From Argyresthia goedartella (taxonomy: Eukaryota; Arthropoda; Insecta; Lepidoptera; Argyresthiidae): DNA of 64,000 bases. Under the pieces are notes generated by a model. That model was not told where the DNA came from, ran no database searches, and worked only from the letters and a program-made list of their open reading frames with translations. Below, one piece after another: positions 53,129-63,619 of the stretch (position 1 is its first letter; every line of letters begins with the position of its first letter). The translations under genes were made by a program, and so were the position numbers. The stretch lies in contig OX463813.1 of the NCBI GenBank assembly GCA_949825045.1, positions 26,208,001-26,272,000 on the forward strand, read 5' to 3'.

Positions 53129-54400
53129 ATGGCACCTTCACCCTTGAGGGTACTGCGGTATGGCGTCCGTGAGGAGATGAGATGGCTCGCCCATACTCAC
53201 AAGTATGTGGAGCGACCTGACATGGACGATGTCCTGCTCAAGCGTGTGGAGGACGCAATGACACGCGTCGGGAAGGAGTGTCGGCTGGCCGCGAAGGCTG
53301 AGGCCCTCGAGCTTACGGATGAGGCTTCGGTGGCCGCAGTGAAGCAGCTCTGCGCGGATGCTGACCAAGCGATGGAGTGCTTGGGCGACATCGAGCGTCG
53401 CGCCGAAAAAATTTAGCGGTCGTGTCGGGATGACCGCGGGGAGGGTAGCGGAGACCCGACCCCTAAGGGTATTGTCGGACGGCTGCCACACCTGGAGATT
53501 CCAGCCATCGGTGGGGCAATTGATGAGTGGCCGGTATTCATCAATTTATTTGATAGCCTGGTCCACGGTCGGGACGACCTGGACAGCGCCTACAAGTTGG
53601 CCCAACTATTGATGGCACTGCGGGGTGAACCGAAGGAGTTGGTCGGTCACCTAACGGTTACGGCGGGCAATTATGAGATTGCCCGGGTCATATTGTTTGA
53701 CCGCTACCAACACAAACGGCGGTTGGTTGATGCGCAGCTGGGGAAGCTGTTCAGCATCCCAAGAGTAACCCGGGATGTTGACATCCGGGTACAGGTGCTC
53801 AACCCTGTGCTGGTGGCCACTAAGGCCCTTCAGAACCTTGGTCTGCCGGTAGAACAATGGTCATATATCGTGTTATATATGGTTTTGTCATGGTTGCCTG
53901 CAGCTGTTCAAAGTCGGTTTGAACAGCTGCAGGCAACCGTAGTGCTGGGGGCAGTAGCTCGGAACTGCCCACGCTCGTCCAATTAACGGATTTCTTGGAG
54001 GGTGAATGCAGGCGATGCGATACCATGGATTCGGAGGCCAGTGTGCAGCGCCAACCCGCGCGGATGCGGGAGGAGCCGCGCCCCCCACCCCCACGGGGGG
54101 GTGGGCGGTCAAAACAATTTGGCGTTTTGAGTGCCGCGCCGTCGGGTGACGGCTGTGTGCACTGCGACAGTGCCGGTCATGAGGTGACCAGTTGCGCCAA
54201 CTTTAAGGCGCTCGGTGTGGCTGCCCGCAGGAAGGTGGTCTTCCGCCACCGATTGTGTTTCGGTTGTTTGGGGCCGCACCCGCTGAGCGAGTGCTCACGG
54301 GCGTCCCCCTGTGAGGGCTGCGGTGGCAGGCACCACGTCGTGTTGTGCCTGAACCGGTCAGGCCCTTCGGACGGTCACCAGGGCCGGACTCAGGTTGGTC
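53129..54400 (+). pseudogene. gag: Plus-strand BEL gag, frameshifted
   Basis: Starts ACCATGG-context ATG at 53,129 (MAPSPLRVLRYGVRE) and runs to a stop at 53,414. The gag core continues in other frames: HLEIPAIGGAIDEWPVFINLFDS and RGEPKELVGHLTVTAGNYEIA (to 53,986, DUF1759-type). The zinc region follows (CVHCDSAGHEVTSC, CFGCLGPHPLSEC, CEGCGGRHHVVLC) in the frame 53,995-54,627. At least two frame changes (about 53,410 and 53,940). A perfect 21-bp hairpin at 53,892-53,938 coincides with the second break. Confidence 0.82.
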
Positions 54401-55470
54401 GGTCACAGGGCCCAACCAGGGCCGGACCCAGTCCCCCTCCGGGCAACGGGAGTCACCAACGGGGTGACTGGGGTACCCGCGGATGGGACACCCCCGAGGG
54501 GAAGGAGGCGGCGCGGGGGGTAACAGGCGGGATAGCCGGGGTTCGGTCGCCGCTGTCCAGGGCCAGCGAGGATTTCGGGCCGCTGGCTCACCGCGTGTTA
54601 CGGGCGGGTGTCAGATGGCACCTATGAGTGGCGCGAAGGCTGGGAGCCCACCACCTTCTGCGCCACCCTGCCCGTCGCTCTGGGAGGCGAACAGGGAGGC
54701 GAACAGTCGGATGTCACCCCCATTCCTAGAGCGCCCCAGGTTGGATCCGCTCTCCCCCCTCCATCCACGGTGGCCACCGGGCACACCGTTCACAGTCCGG
54801 TATGGTCGGGTACCGGGAGAGCGAGGGGCCTATTATGCGGGTTGGGATCCCCTGATGTACATGCGGTCTGATATACCACCGGTGGCATATCAGCAGCCGA
54901 GTTACCAGGCCGACGGGGGTCCCAGCGGGTTCGGATCCCGCGGAGGTTCCCGCCAGGGACACGCCGCTTACTTACAGGGTGCCGCCACTCCACAGACGGT
55001 CAAGCTCCCCACCGCCTCGGTGATAGCGTGGAGTTCGGACGGCAAATCTTGTGTGGCACGAGCACTATTGGACTCGGGGGCCCAGGGGTGCTTAGTCTCG
55101 TGCAACCTTGTAAGACGGTTGGGCATTTCGGTAAGGGAGTATCCACATTCCATTCGGGAAATTGGGAACACGGAAGTCGGTTCCGTTAAGGGAGTATGTC
55201 GGATTACTCTCTCGTCACGGGTGGATTCATCGGTGAATCTGACGGTCACGGCATTAGTCATGCCTAATGTGATGGGCTCACACCCTCACGTACGGTTGTC
55301 GCCCTCGGTGCGACAGTTGGTCGCTGGGTTGTCACTGGCTGACCCGGAGTTCGATATTCCGGGCCCAGTAGACATTTTATTGGGTGTCGATGCCTTGGGA
55401 TACCTGTTAGTGCCAGGTGCCAGGTCCGGTCATGCCGGCTGCCCCACGCCTAGCGACTCGTAGTCCCTTA
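54400..55470 (+). pseudogene. pol: Plus-strand BEL pol: protease region
   Basis: Frame 54,483-55,463. A Gly/Pro/Ser-rich linker precedes ARALLDSGAQGCLVS (aspartic protease), SVKGVCRITLSS, NVTALVMPNVMGSHP and FDIPGPVDILLGVDALGYLL. It runs out of frame at about 55,430 and RT continues in the frame starting 55,417. The linker is GC-rich compared with neighbours. Confidence 0.82.
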
Positions 55471-56289
55471 TTCGGTTCTGTACTCTCGGAGGTGATACAG
55501 AAGTTTTGGGAGGTGGAGGAACCACCTACGGTCCGCCGGTTGGACCCGGTTGAAGAAGAGTGTGAACAGTTTTATCGGAAAAATACTGGTCGCCTTCGGT
55601 CAGGTCGATTTCTCACACGTCTTCCATTCCGGAGTGATCGCCCACCGCTGGGCAGTTCACACCATGCAGCCGAGACGCGGCTTCTGTCGATGGAACGACG
55701 CATGAAACGTGACGGGATTTTCCGGCAGAAGTACGTCGATTTCATGCGGGAATACGAGTCGCCCGGCCACATGTCGGTTTCGGGTATCGACTGGAAGCGT
55801 GAAGACCACTGCTTCCTGCCTCATCACGCGGTCTTGAGGACCCCGGAGGGCAAAATACGGGTAGTGTTCGATGGATCGGCATCAACATCTAACGGCATGA
55901 ACCTGAACCAGTGTTTGCATTCAGGGCCGAAGTTGAATCATGACATCGCGGATGTTATCACACGATTCCGTCGACACAATGTTGTGTTTGTAGCTGACAT
56001 CCGGATGATGTTTAGACAGACGGTCATTCACCCTGACGATAGACGGTATCAGCTGATACTGTGGCGAGAGAGCCCAGATCAGCCCATCAGGGTGTACGAG
56101 CTGAACACCAACACGTACGGGCTACGGTCTAGTCCTTATTTGGCGATTCGCACTCTGCGGGAGTTAGCGGATCGAGAACGGTTAAACTTCCCTAGAGGAG
56201 CAGCGATCCTGGAGCAGGATCTCTACGTGGACGATATCTGTACCGGTGCAGATTCCGTAGAGAAGCGCTCGCTCGACGGGACGAGCTAG
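55417..56289 (+). pseudogene. pol: Plus-strand BEL pol: RT amino-terminal half
   Basis: 290-codon frame with VIQKFWEVEEPPTVRR, HHAVLRTPEGKIRVVFDGSA, VFVADIRMMFRQTVIH, YQLILWRES, NTYGLRSSPYLA and active site EQDLYVDDICTGADSVE. A frame change at about 56,262 ends it; the reading continues at 56,331 (with overlap upstream). Confidence 0.87.
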
Positions 56290-58784
56290 TTGAGCTCTTA
56301 CGGGGTGGAGGTTACGAGCTCTGGAAATGGATGTCGAACTCTCCAGAGTTACTGACTGGTCTTCCGGATGACTACCAGCAGGAACCCCACATTTTTGAAA
56401 ATTTGGAAAATCCAAATATGTTGTCGGTATTAGGCGTCCAGTACCAGCCGGTGTCAGATATGTTCTCGTATTGGGTCGATTTGGACTCCCCGAAGGTCTG
56501 GACGAAACGGAACGTCCTTTCAACGGTGGCTAGGACATTTGATCCAAACGGGTGGATCACCCCGGTAACATTTCAGCTCAAGTGTTTTATGCAGCAATTG
56601 TGGTCTGCTGAGCTGAACTGGGACGAACCGATCGGCGGGTCATTGAGCTCAGAGTGGGACTCGTTCTTTTCGACCCTCCCTGGCATCAATCGGATTTCAC
56701 TGCCACGGAGGTTGGTCCCCACCAAACGATACACCGCCACCCTGCATGGGTTTTGCGATGCCTCGGAGAAGGGCTACGGAGCTGCGGTGTATCTGCGTAC
56801 GGTCGACTCCTCGGGGGAGGTTGATGTGCGCTTGGTCATGGCCAAGAGCAAGGTTGTGCCGTTGCGCACTCGCCTGACCATTCCCAAGTTAGAGCTTTCG
56901 GGAGCGGCTCTCCTGACTCGTCTGCTCAACCACACGATGACGGTTCTTCGTGGGTCAATAGCGTTGGAAGATACGGTCTACGCTTGGACGGACAGCCAGA
57001 TCGTGTTATGCTGGCTGAAGGCTTCAGTTCACAAGCTGGAGATTTTTGTGGCGAATCGGGTTTCGCAGATTCTGAATTCGGAGGTTCCCTTAATCTGGAG
57101 ACATGTTCCAGGGGAAATGAACCCAGCAGACTGTGCGTCTCGTGGGTGTCACGCTCCGGAGTTGGTTGGACATCCCTTGTGGTGGGGTCCAAATTGGTTG
57201 ACTCAAGCCGAATCAGATTGGCCACTGAGTCCACGCGTTACCACGGCGAACGGCGCCTTGACAGTCGGTGTCTGTACGACGCAACCAGAGCCGGAAGAGG
57301 AGTTCAGCCTGCTGGAACGGTACAGCTCGCTCGACAAGCTGGTCAATGTGACCGCCTGGATCTGCCGATTTGCGCGGAATTGTCGGAATTCTGAGGCGCA
57401 ACGAGTGCGGACACAGATCCTGACACCACGGGAACGGAACCATGCGTTGTTCGCATTGGTACGGAACGTACAGACGGTGCACTTTAAGTCCGAATTGGAC
57501 ATTCTGAGACGCGGACGCGTCCAACTGAAGGGAGCTATGGCTCGGCTCAACCCGTTTATTGACCCTCAAGGACTGTTGAGGGTAGGAGGTCCGCTGCGGA
57601 ATGCCAACCTGCCTTATGCGGCTCGCCACCCGTTGTTACTCCCTAGGAAAGGGAAGTTGGTCGAACTGTTGATACAGGATCGACACATTCGGAATGGGCA
57701 TGTCGGATGCCACGCCTTGATGGCGTTTCTCCAGCGCGAGTTCTGGATTCTATCGGGAAGACGCTTAGTGCGTAGCGTCGTATTTCGGTGCCTGCCTTGT
57801 TATCGGGCCAAGGCGGCTACGATGCAGCCCCAGATGGGCGATTTGCCCTCGGATAGGGTTAACGAAATCCGGCCCTTTGCGGGTGTCGGAACGGATTTCG
57901 CGGGACCATTCATGGTCAAGTCTTCACAGCTACGGAACGCCAGATTAGTGAAGGCATACCTGTGCGTCTTCGTGTGCTTGGCCACGAAGGCAGTCCACTT
58001 GGAGGTGGTCAGTGACCTCACTACGGAGGCATTTATCGCATGTCTGGATCGGTTCGTCTCACGAAGGGGCCTCCCGACATTAATCCGTTCGGACAACGGC
58101 ACAAATTTTGTCGGAGCCAGGCGATATCTGCAGGAGGTCACTCAATTCCTGAACGGTAACCAGGACGCCATCGGTACGGCGTGCTCCCGACGAGGGATTG
58201 AATGGGTTTTCAGTCCGCCGGGATGTCCTCATTGGGGAGGAATTTTTGAGGCTGCGGTTAAATCGGCCAAGTCGCACCTGACGAGGATCATCGGTGAGAC
58301 CTCTCTATGCTTTGAAGAGCTTGCGACGCTGTTCTGTAGAATTGAAATGACACTGAACTCGCGTCCGTTGTGCCCGCTCAGTTCGGATCCAAATGATTTG
58401 GAAGCGTTGACGCCGGGTCACTTCCTGATAGGTCAGCCCCTTAACGCCCTGCCAGAATACCCATTCGGTGATGTTAAGTTAAGTCGGTTAACTAGGTGGC
58501 AGATGTTGCAGCAGATGGCTCAAGATTTTTGGAAACGGTGGTCCCTTGAGTACTTGCACATCTTGCAGCAGCGCCTTAAGTGGACTGACCGGAGGAGCCC
58601 CCCTCAAGTCGGTGATTTGGTGCTGATTAAGGATGCGAACCTGCCATCATTGAGATGGAGACGAGGACGGATCGTCAATTTGTACACGGGTCGGGATGGC
58701 ACGCCTCGATCAGCAGAAGTCAAGGTGGGGGACTCGGTCCTCAAGAGAGCGGTCGCAACACTTTCTCGCCTTCCTATTGGTTAG
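56290..58784 (+). CDS. pol: Plus-strand BEL pol: RNase H and integrase (817-codon open frame)
   Basis: Uninterrupted from about 56,290 to the stop TAG at 58,782-58,784. Order: RT thumb (WMSNSPELL...FDPNGWITPV), Pao/RNase H (LHGFCDASEKGYGAAVY, IPKLELSGAALL, YAWTDSQIVLCWL), integrase zinc finger (HIRNGHVGCHALM..., CLPCYRAKAATM), core D (GVGTDFAGPFMV), D (LIRSDNGTNFVG), E (GIFEAAVKSAK), LNSRPLCPLSSDPNDLEALTPGHFLIG and a DUF5641-like end (GDLVLIKDANLPSLRWRRGRI). Open here, but upstream frame changes mean no complete gag-pol product. Confidence 0.9.
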
Positions 58785-58804
58785 GGACAGGTTCGGGCCT
58801 GTCC
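58785..58804 (+). other. Stem-loop after plus-strand BEL pol stop
   Basis: GGACAGG (58,785-58,791) pairs with CCTGTCC (58,798-58,804), loop TTCGGG. It starts at the base after the pol stop. The purine-rich GGGCGGGTGAC and the 3' LTR follow. Confidence 0.72.
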
Positions 58805-58815
58805 GGGCGGGTGAC

Positions 58816-59396
58816 TGTTTAATATTTATGCTTCGGAAACGCACCGGTTTTTTGTTGCGCGAATCGATCGCGAGTAATCGGCACATCACTAGCGAAAACG
58901 GAACTAGCAGATGTCACTCGTACCGGAACGAGATGTAAAATTGGAGGTTATCTTTACTCTTTGTCTTTTCTCATCGGGAGAACATAACATGGCTACCAAG
59001 GCATCGGGCCATTGATGGTATTTCGGTGTACCAATTGTAATACAGGCGTCGGGCCTGGTCGGAGTGTTAATCATCTACATCGTCGGGAAATAAGTAGATT
59101 CACGTCACCGGTTCAGTGATCCCTGTTGATTGGACATCGTCGTATTGGACGGCGACTCCACGTGTCGGCCGGCGGCAGCGTCGGGCAGCGCCAGCGAAAC
59201 GACGGCAAGGGTTCGATCCCTCTCCTATCCCAAACTGTGCCCTTTTCCCGAATTCCCGTCTCGAATCGAGCTTTCGATTTCCTGTCTACGGAGACAAAGG
59301 TCAGTAAAAATTAATTCACTTCTTTTCTCTCACGTGTTGTCAAAAGCACACCCCCTTCGGATTCCACGCCGTTCGGTAGGCGTGGAAAATTAAACA
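58816..59396 (+). repeat. Plus-strand BEL 3' LTR
   Basis: 581 bases, TGTTTAATATTT...AAATTAAACA. The first 69 bases equal 48,038-48,106 and the end is flanked by AATAC, the duplicated target. Short frames inside (59,116-59,393) are not genes. Confidence 0.88.
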
Positions 59397-59401
59397 AATA
59401 C

Positions 59402-60892
59402 CATGCAATCAGTCTGCCATACAATATATCGCTCTATGGCGATATGTGTACACATAAAACAAGAAATGGGAGCACGTTGTATTTATTACACGGGTCGTGT
59501 AGTTTTATAATATGAGTCGGCACATACAGGAAAAAAACCGAAAATCGTTTTGTAGTTCCTTCACGTGCGCTTGCCGGGACTCGCACTTGGCCGTTTTTTT
59601 TTAATAAAACACAGACTACAGGATATATATTTTACTCATAAACGAGTCAAAATCAAGCCATACTCCACTACGCTGGCTAAGTGTGGGTTGGACCACCCAT
59701 GAAATATCGCTACATTCATCGCAACAAATATCTCTAAGAGAGAAATATATTTCCAGTATTCGTATTTCGTGTATAAGGAAACCGTCGAAGTTACGAAGAA
59801 AAGGGACGTCATAAAAAGAGGTTCCGCACATAAAGCAGGAGTCTGTTCACGAGTGGGCATCATCTAACTGTTCAAGGTTGGGTTCCGTAATTACACCACC
59901 GCCTTTTAGTCGCTAATTCATATCCACCTACATTATTTACATGGTTACAGGTTGTGAGAACCACAAAATCCAAAGCTCGGTTTGTATTTTATGTTACTCA
60001 AAATATATTTTTCAATTTGCTGTTTTTCATACTTGTATTCGCACAATTCAATTATTTTGTCAGACAAAATCAATATGTTTGTCAATCAAAAACTGTCATA
60101 TACTGGATGTCACTGGATTTACGGTCAAACATTTATATACTACCCTTTTATTAGTGACTGAAAATTTGAGGAACATACCAACATCTAAACACATATACAA
60201 ACTAAGGCCGACTTTGACAACCTCTAAATATAGTTTAAATATAACTTGAATACAACACGGCTATGTTAGGTAAGTGGAAACATGGCTCACAGGCAATAAC
60301 CTTGCCGTGCTTGGTTCATAAACTGTATTTAGAGGCTGTAAAGAGTCTGGTGCAATATGGTCATATTTCTCAACGCAACAAACGCACACATTACAAATCT
60401 GGCCAACACAATTATAGTTTTATCTACACACGTATCATAAACCCTCTTTACTACGTCCAAAAACCGCACGTTATAACCAGCATAATATATACTACTTGGT
60501 AAAAACTTATCTGAATATTGATACATTTTGGACCCTCCTCGCGGTAACGGCCGCACTTCACAACCTTAGTCAATTTAATTAGCGCTTGACAAATGTAAAC
60601 ATAACACATGTAACATAACTTGTATAAATAAAGAAATTGCATACCTGTTTAAGGTTATGTCATGTGAAATTGAAATTAGATATTTAAGACCAAATAAAAA
60701 CCATGTTACCCAAATAAAGTTTATTATTTCTTGAACAATGTGACTTTATTCTCATACACGCTCTCACTGAAAGGCACTTTTGTCTGATCGAACCACCAGG
60801 ACTTTTATCCATGTGGTTCGACTGATCGCATTACTAGAACTTTAGATTCCTGTTGGTTCGTCTCTCAGAGGGCACGTTAGAAAGTCGTGTGG
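59402..60892. other. No gene recognised; short repeat fragments
   Basis: At 59,570-59,600 the inverse of AACGGCCAAGTGCGAGTCCC marks a fragment of a dispersed repeat (see 61,330). At about 59,668-59,705 ACGCTGGCTAAGTGTGGGTT resembles another common lepidopteran repeat. The remainder is unassigned AT-rich DNA. Confidence 0.45.
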
Positions 60893-60924
60893 CATCTCAT
60901 CTGACAAAAGTGTCAGATGAGATG
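60893..60924. other. Perfect 13-bp hairpin
   Basis: CATCTCATCTGAC (60,893-60,905) pairs with GTCAGATGAGATG (60,912-60,924), loop AAAAGT. The flanks contain two GGTTCG words but no tRNA-like fold. Function unknown. Confidence 0.75.
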
Positions 60925-61329
60925 GTACTCGACAGACAACTTGAGTCCTAATACGTACGTCCCATATTATTTGATAAGCAATTTTCAAGTCAAATGGAGT
61001 TTTAAAGCAAAGTAAAGTGACTCGAATCTATAATAAATATCTTACTTTCTCATTATAACTTCTAAGAAAGTTTCAGGCTGAATTTTGCGACATTTAACTT
61101 GTTCTGAATTTTAAATTTAAAACGTTTTCGTCTCTTATTAGAGATAAATCCATCTTTGATGACTGCTATGTGTAGAAAGGTCACATGCTAAGAAATGTGC
61201 AGGTCCAAAAATTTGTCAAAAAATAATAATTCTATCCTCATTTATGTTTACTGATACCCCTGGCCAAACAGGAAAATAGCCGCCGCCACTCACCTTACTG
61301 ACATTCCCTGCACAACCTATACTAGTAAA

Positions 61330-61700
61330 ATAACCAGCCAAGTGCGAGTCGCACTTGCGCAACGAGAATTTCGCAAATGACGCCCTTTTTCCCTTTATTT
61401 GTGCTGTAAGACCTTGCTTCTAGACAAACTTCATTATTCTAGATCAATGGAAACTACCTTATAGTTTTAAATTTATGACTTAAAATTATGTATCTCTTGA
61501 TTGCATTAAACTACTAAAAGTTTGATTTTTTCACAACTTCAAGAGATCACAGACTTGAGTAATCGATATTAATTTGAACTTGATACCTTCACGCTTTCCT
61601 GAAAAAGGGTCTTCACAGACGGACAGACAGGCAGACAGTCGGATAACGAAGAGATCTATAAAGGTTCCTTTTTCTTTTCAGGTTCGTAACCCTTAAAAAT
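61330..61700 (+). repeat. 'CCAAGTGCGAGTC' interspersed repeat
   Basis: Starts AGCCAAGTGCGAGTCGCACT and ends CAGACGGACAGACAGGCAGA, AACGAAGAGATCTATAAAGG, CTTTTCAGGTTCGTAACCCT. Head-only fragments in inverse orientation lie at about 59,570 and 63,620-63,690. I know this type as a widespread lepidopteran repeat; class uncertain. Confidence 0.6.
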
Positions 61701-61833
61701 GTTACCGATTCAACTAAAAAACTGATTCCGCAGGTGTCGTAACTAAACTAAAAAAAATATTCTGAAATCTTTGGGCACCGCACAAGAGCTGTCGGATTTC
61801 AAATGATCAGTTCTGTTCGTCACTTCTCCATAC

Positions 61834-61963
61834 AAATAGGGGTGACTTCTCGCCCCAAAACGTACCTGTGGTATATCAAAAATCAAGTAGCTCTGATTAA
61901 ATAGGGGAGACTTCTCGGCCCAAAACGTACCTGTGATATATCAAAAATCAAGTAGCTCTGATC
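61834..61963 (+). repeat. Tandem duplication, 65-bp unit, two copies
   Basis: 61,834-61,898 and 61,899-61,963 share AAATAGGGG(T/A)GACTTCTC and CCCAAAACGTACCTGTG, TATATCAAAAATCAAGTAGC, differing at about four bases. Confidence 0.85.
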
Positions 61964-62971
61964 AAATCGGTTTGAAACTTAAACTTTTTCAGAATGGTGT
62001 CCCTATCAACCCCTTTAACATTTTAAAGCCCACGGAATATTAAAGGAATCGCGATTTTGATCCTCTTGCCATGGTAATAAAATACAAAACCTACAACGGG
62101 AAAGTGGCATCTTTAGATGTCCGTGGGCGTAAACCAGTACGATTAGGTTGAATTGCGAATTAATGTATAGATTGTTTAAACTACCTTAGTTTGATTGGAA
62201 AACAGGTTGAGATAGGAGGAACCCCACAAAATACGCATCGCCGAATAAAATGACGGACAGGAGGCGGCCCAGTGGCGCGTGTAAGTGCGTTGTTCTCCGC
62301 AAAATTGGATGAATGAACTTTGCGCACCATAAACCCTACAAGAGGGGAGGGTACGGCATCGAATCTAAACTGACATGTGAAAACTTAGAGCCACCTCATT
62401 ATTAATATATACTTTCACATGCGGGGTGGCCGAGGCACATTTGCGCCCTCGTTTAGTTATTCGATGTTGAGTGAAAGCTGAGCTGGCCCATCGCCGCAGA
62501 GATGGAGATAGGAAGGTTTATTCACGACGTTTGTCGTGACGTCTAGACCTGTTACTTGACGAAAGATGTCTTTGATAAAAAAACAGAAACCTTCGTCGTT
62601 TCTAGTTTTACGTCCTATCGTATCCTATGCCAGGAGAATGTCAGTGTCTTATTCTTAGGTAACTACGATCTATATATTATTTTTTACTCCTGTCTTATTA
62701 GTATGTAAAGCTTTTTCCAACGTGTGTCTAGTGTTTCGAGACGAGAATAGTGTTTCGTTGCCATCTGTTTATGCCACATATGAAGAAAGAAAAACTTCCT
62801 GAATTATGGCCACATGATAATGGCCGGCCCTGTGACTGTGACTCAGAGATAACGATTTTAAAGATATGTCCCAGAAAAATATTGTTGGTAACATCCCAAG
62901 CGACGATTTCAGAGAATTTTTGAATGGACGTCCAAATCAATGTTTGACTTTTTGGAGCTGATGTGATACAT
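61964..62971. other. No gene recognised
   Basis: Unassigned sequence with no supported coding frame (ORF 62,728-62,940 has no known domain). Confidence 0.45.
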
Positions 62972-63278
62972 AGCAGCTGACGTAGTCTGACGGATAGGAC
63001 CCTTCAGGTCATCGCTGACTTATACAACCCCGCCCCCACTCGGCAAAAAAGATTCATCCAAATATGGATTTTAGGTTTTGTTCTGAAGATATACAATGGA
63101 GTGGTACGTTTGCGGAAAACTCGCTAACAGCGAGCTGTTTTCTTAGTTATGTCAACAGTAGCAGTTTTGTTACAGAGCACAACCTAAAATCCATATTAGA
63201 AAGTACATTTTTTGCCGGGTCGTTTAAGTCAGCGATGATCTGAAGGGTCTATCTCTGCGTCAGACTCCGTCAGCTGCT
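62972..63278. mobile_element. Near-palindromic MITE
   Basis: 307 bases. AGCAGCTGACGTAGTCTGACGG at the left end is mirrored at the right, then ACCCTTCAGGTCATCGCTGACTT and, further in, CATATGGATTTTAGGTTTTG are mirrored too. Thus most of the element folds back on itself around a ~60-base centre. Non-coding. Confidence 0.8.
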
Positions 63279-63406
63279 GTATATCAGGAACATTAATATG
63301 TAGAGAGTTACAATTTGCCCAGATTGTATTTTTATGCTGACCCTACACTACAGCAACAACAACAATACCAATACTACACACAAATTTAATACCACACCTT
63401 ACATTT

Positions 63407-63567
63407 CAAACAGGCACATACATTGCTTGTCCGAAGCTAGAACGCCTTGTGTCCTGGGATCCTGACGTCATAAACATGTAAACATCCAAGACCTTGGGTT
63501 CTTTTCTTCCTTCCCGATCGGATTCGGACCCGAGACATCTCGCTTGGGAAGCACAACAGAGGTTGTC
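63407..63567 (-). mobile_element. Decayed tRNA-derived SINE
   Basis: Minus strand: CCTCTGTTGTGCTTCCCAAG-like head with box B GGTCCGAATCC, ACCCAAGGTCTTGGATGTTT, ATGACGTCAGGATCC and AAGGCGTTCTAGCTTCGGAC tail. Same family as 3,998-4,219, with substitutions in both boxes. Confidence 0.65.
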
Positions 63568-63619
63568 ATATAGTAATACTTAATTAAAGAGTTCCCCGTA
63601 CAAGAGAAATGATTTTTCT

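Larger units (their letters stand above)
48038..59396 (+). mobile_element. Plus-strand BEL/Pao element (family 2) with a nested relative
   Basis: The outer borders are set by the start TGTTTAATATTTATGCTTCG at 48,038 and the end ATTAAACA at 59,396, flanked by the 5-bp duplication AATAC (48,033-48,037 and 59,397-59,401). The 3' LTR is 58,816-59,396. Of the 5' LTR only 48,038-48,106 and about 52,438-52,455 remain, because a minus-strand BEL copy lies in between. gag and pol have several frame changes. Confidence 0.85.

Noticed and set aside
53138..54993. Minus-strand ORFs over BEL gag and protease
   Set aside because: They are shadows in a GC-rich region where stop codons are rare; the plus strand carries the known motifs.
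61600..61640. GACA/GGCAGACA runs as a CRISPR-like or tandem array
   Set aside because: It is a short microsatellite inside a dispersed repeat; there are no regular spacers and the genome is eukaryotic.
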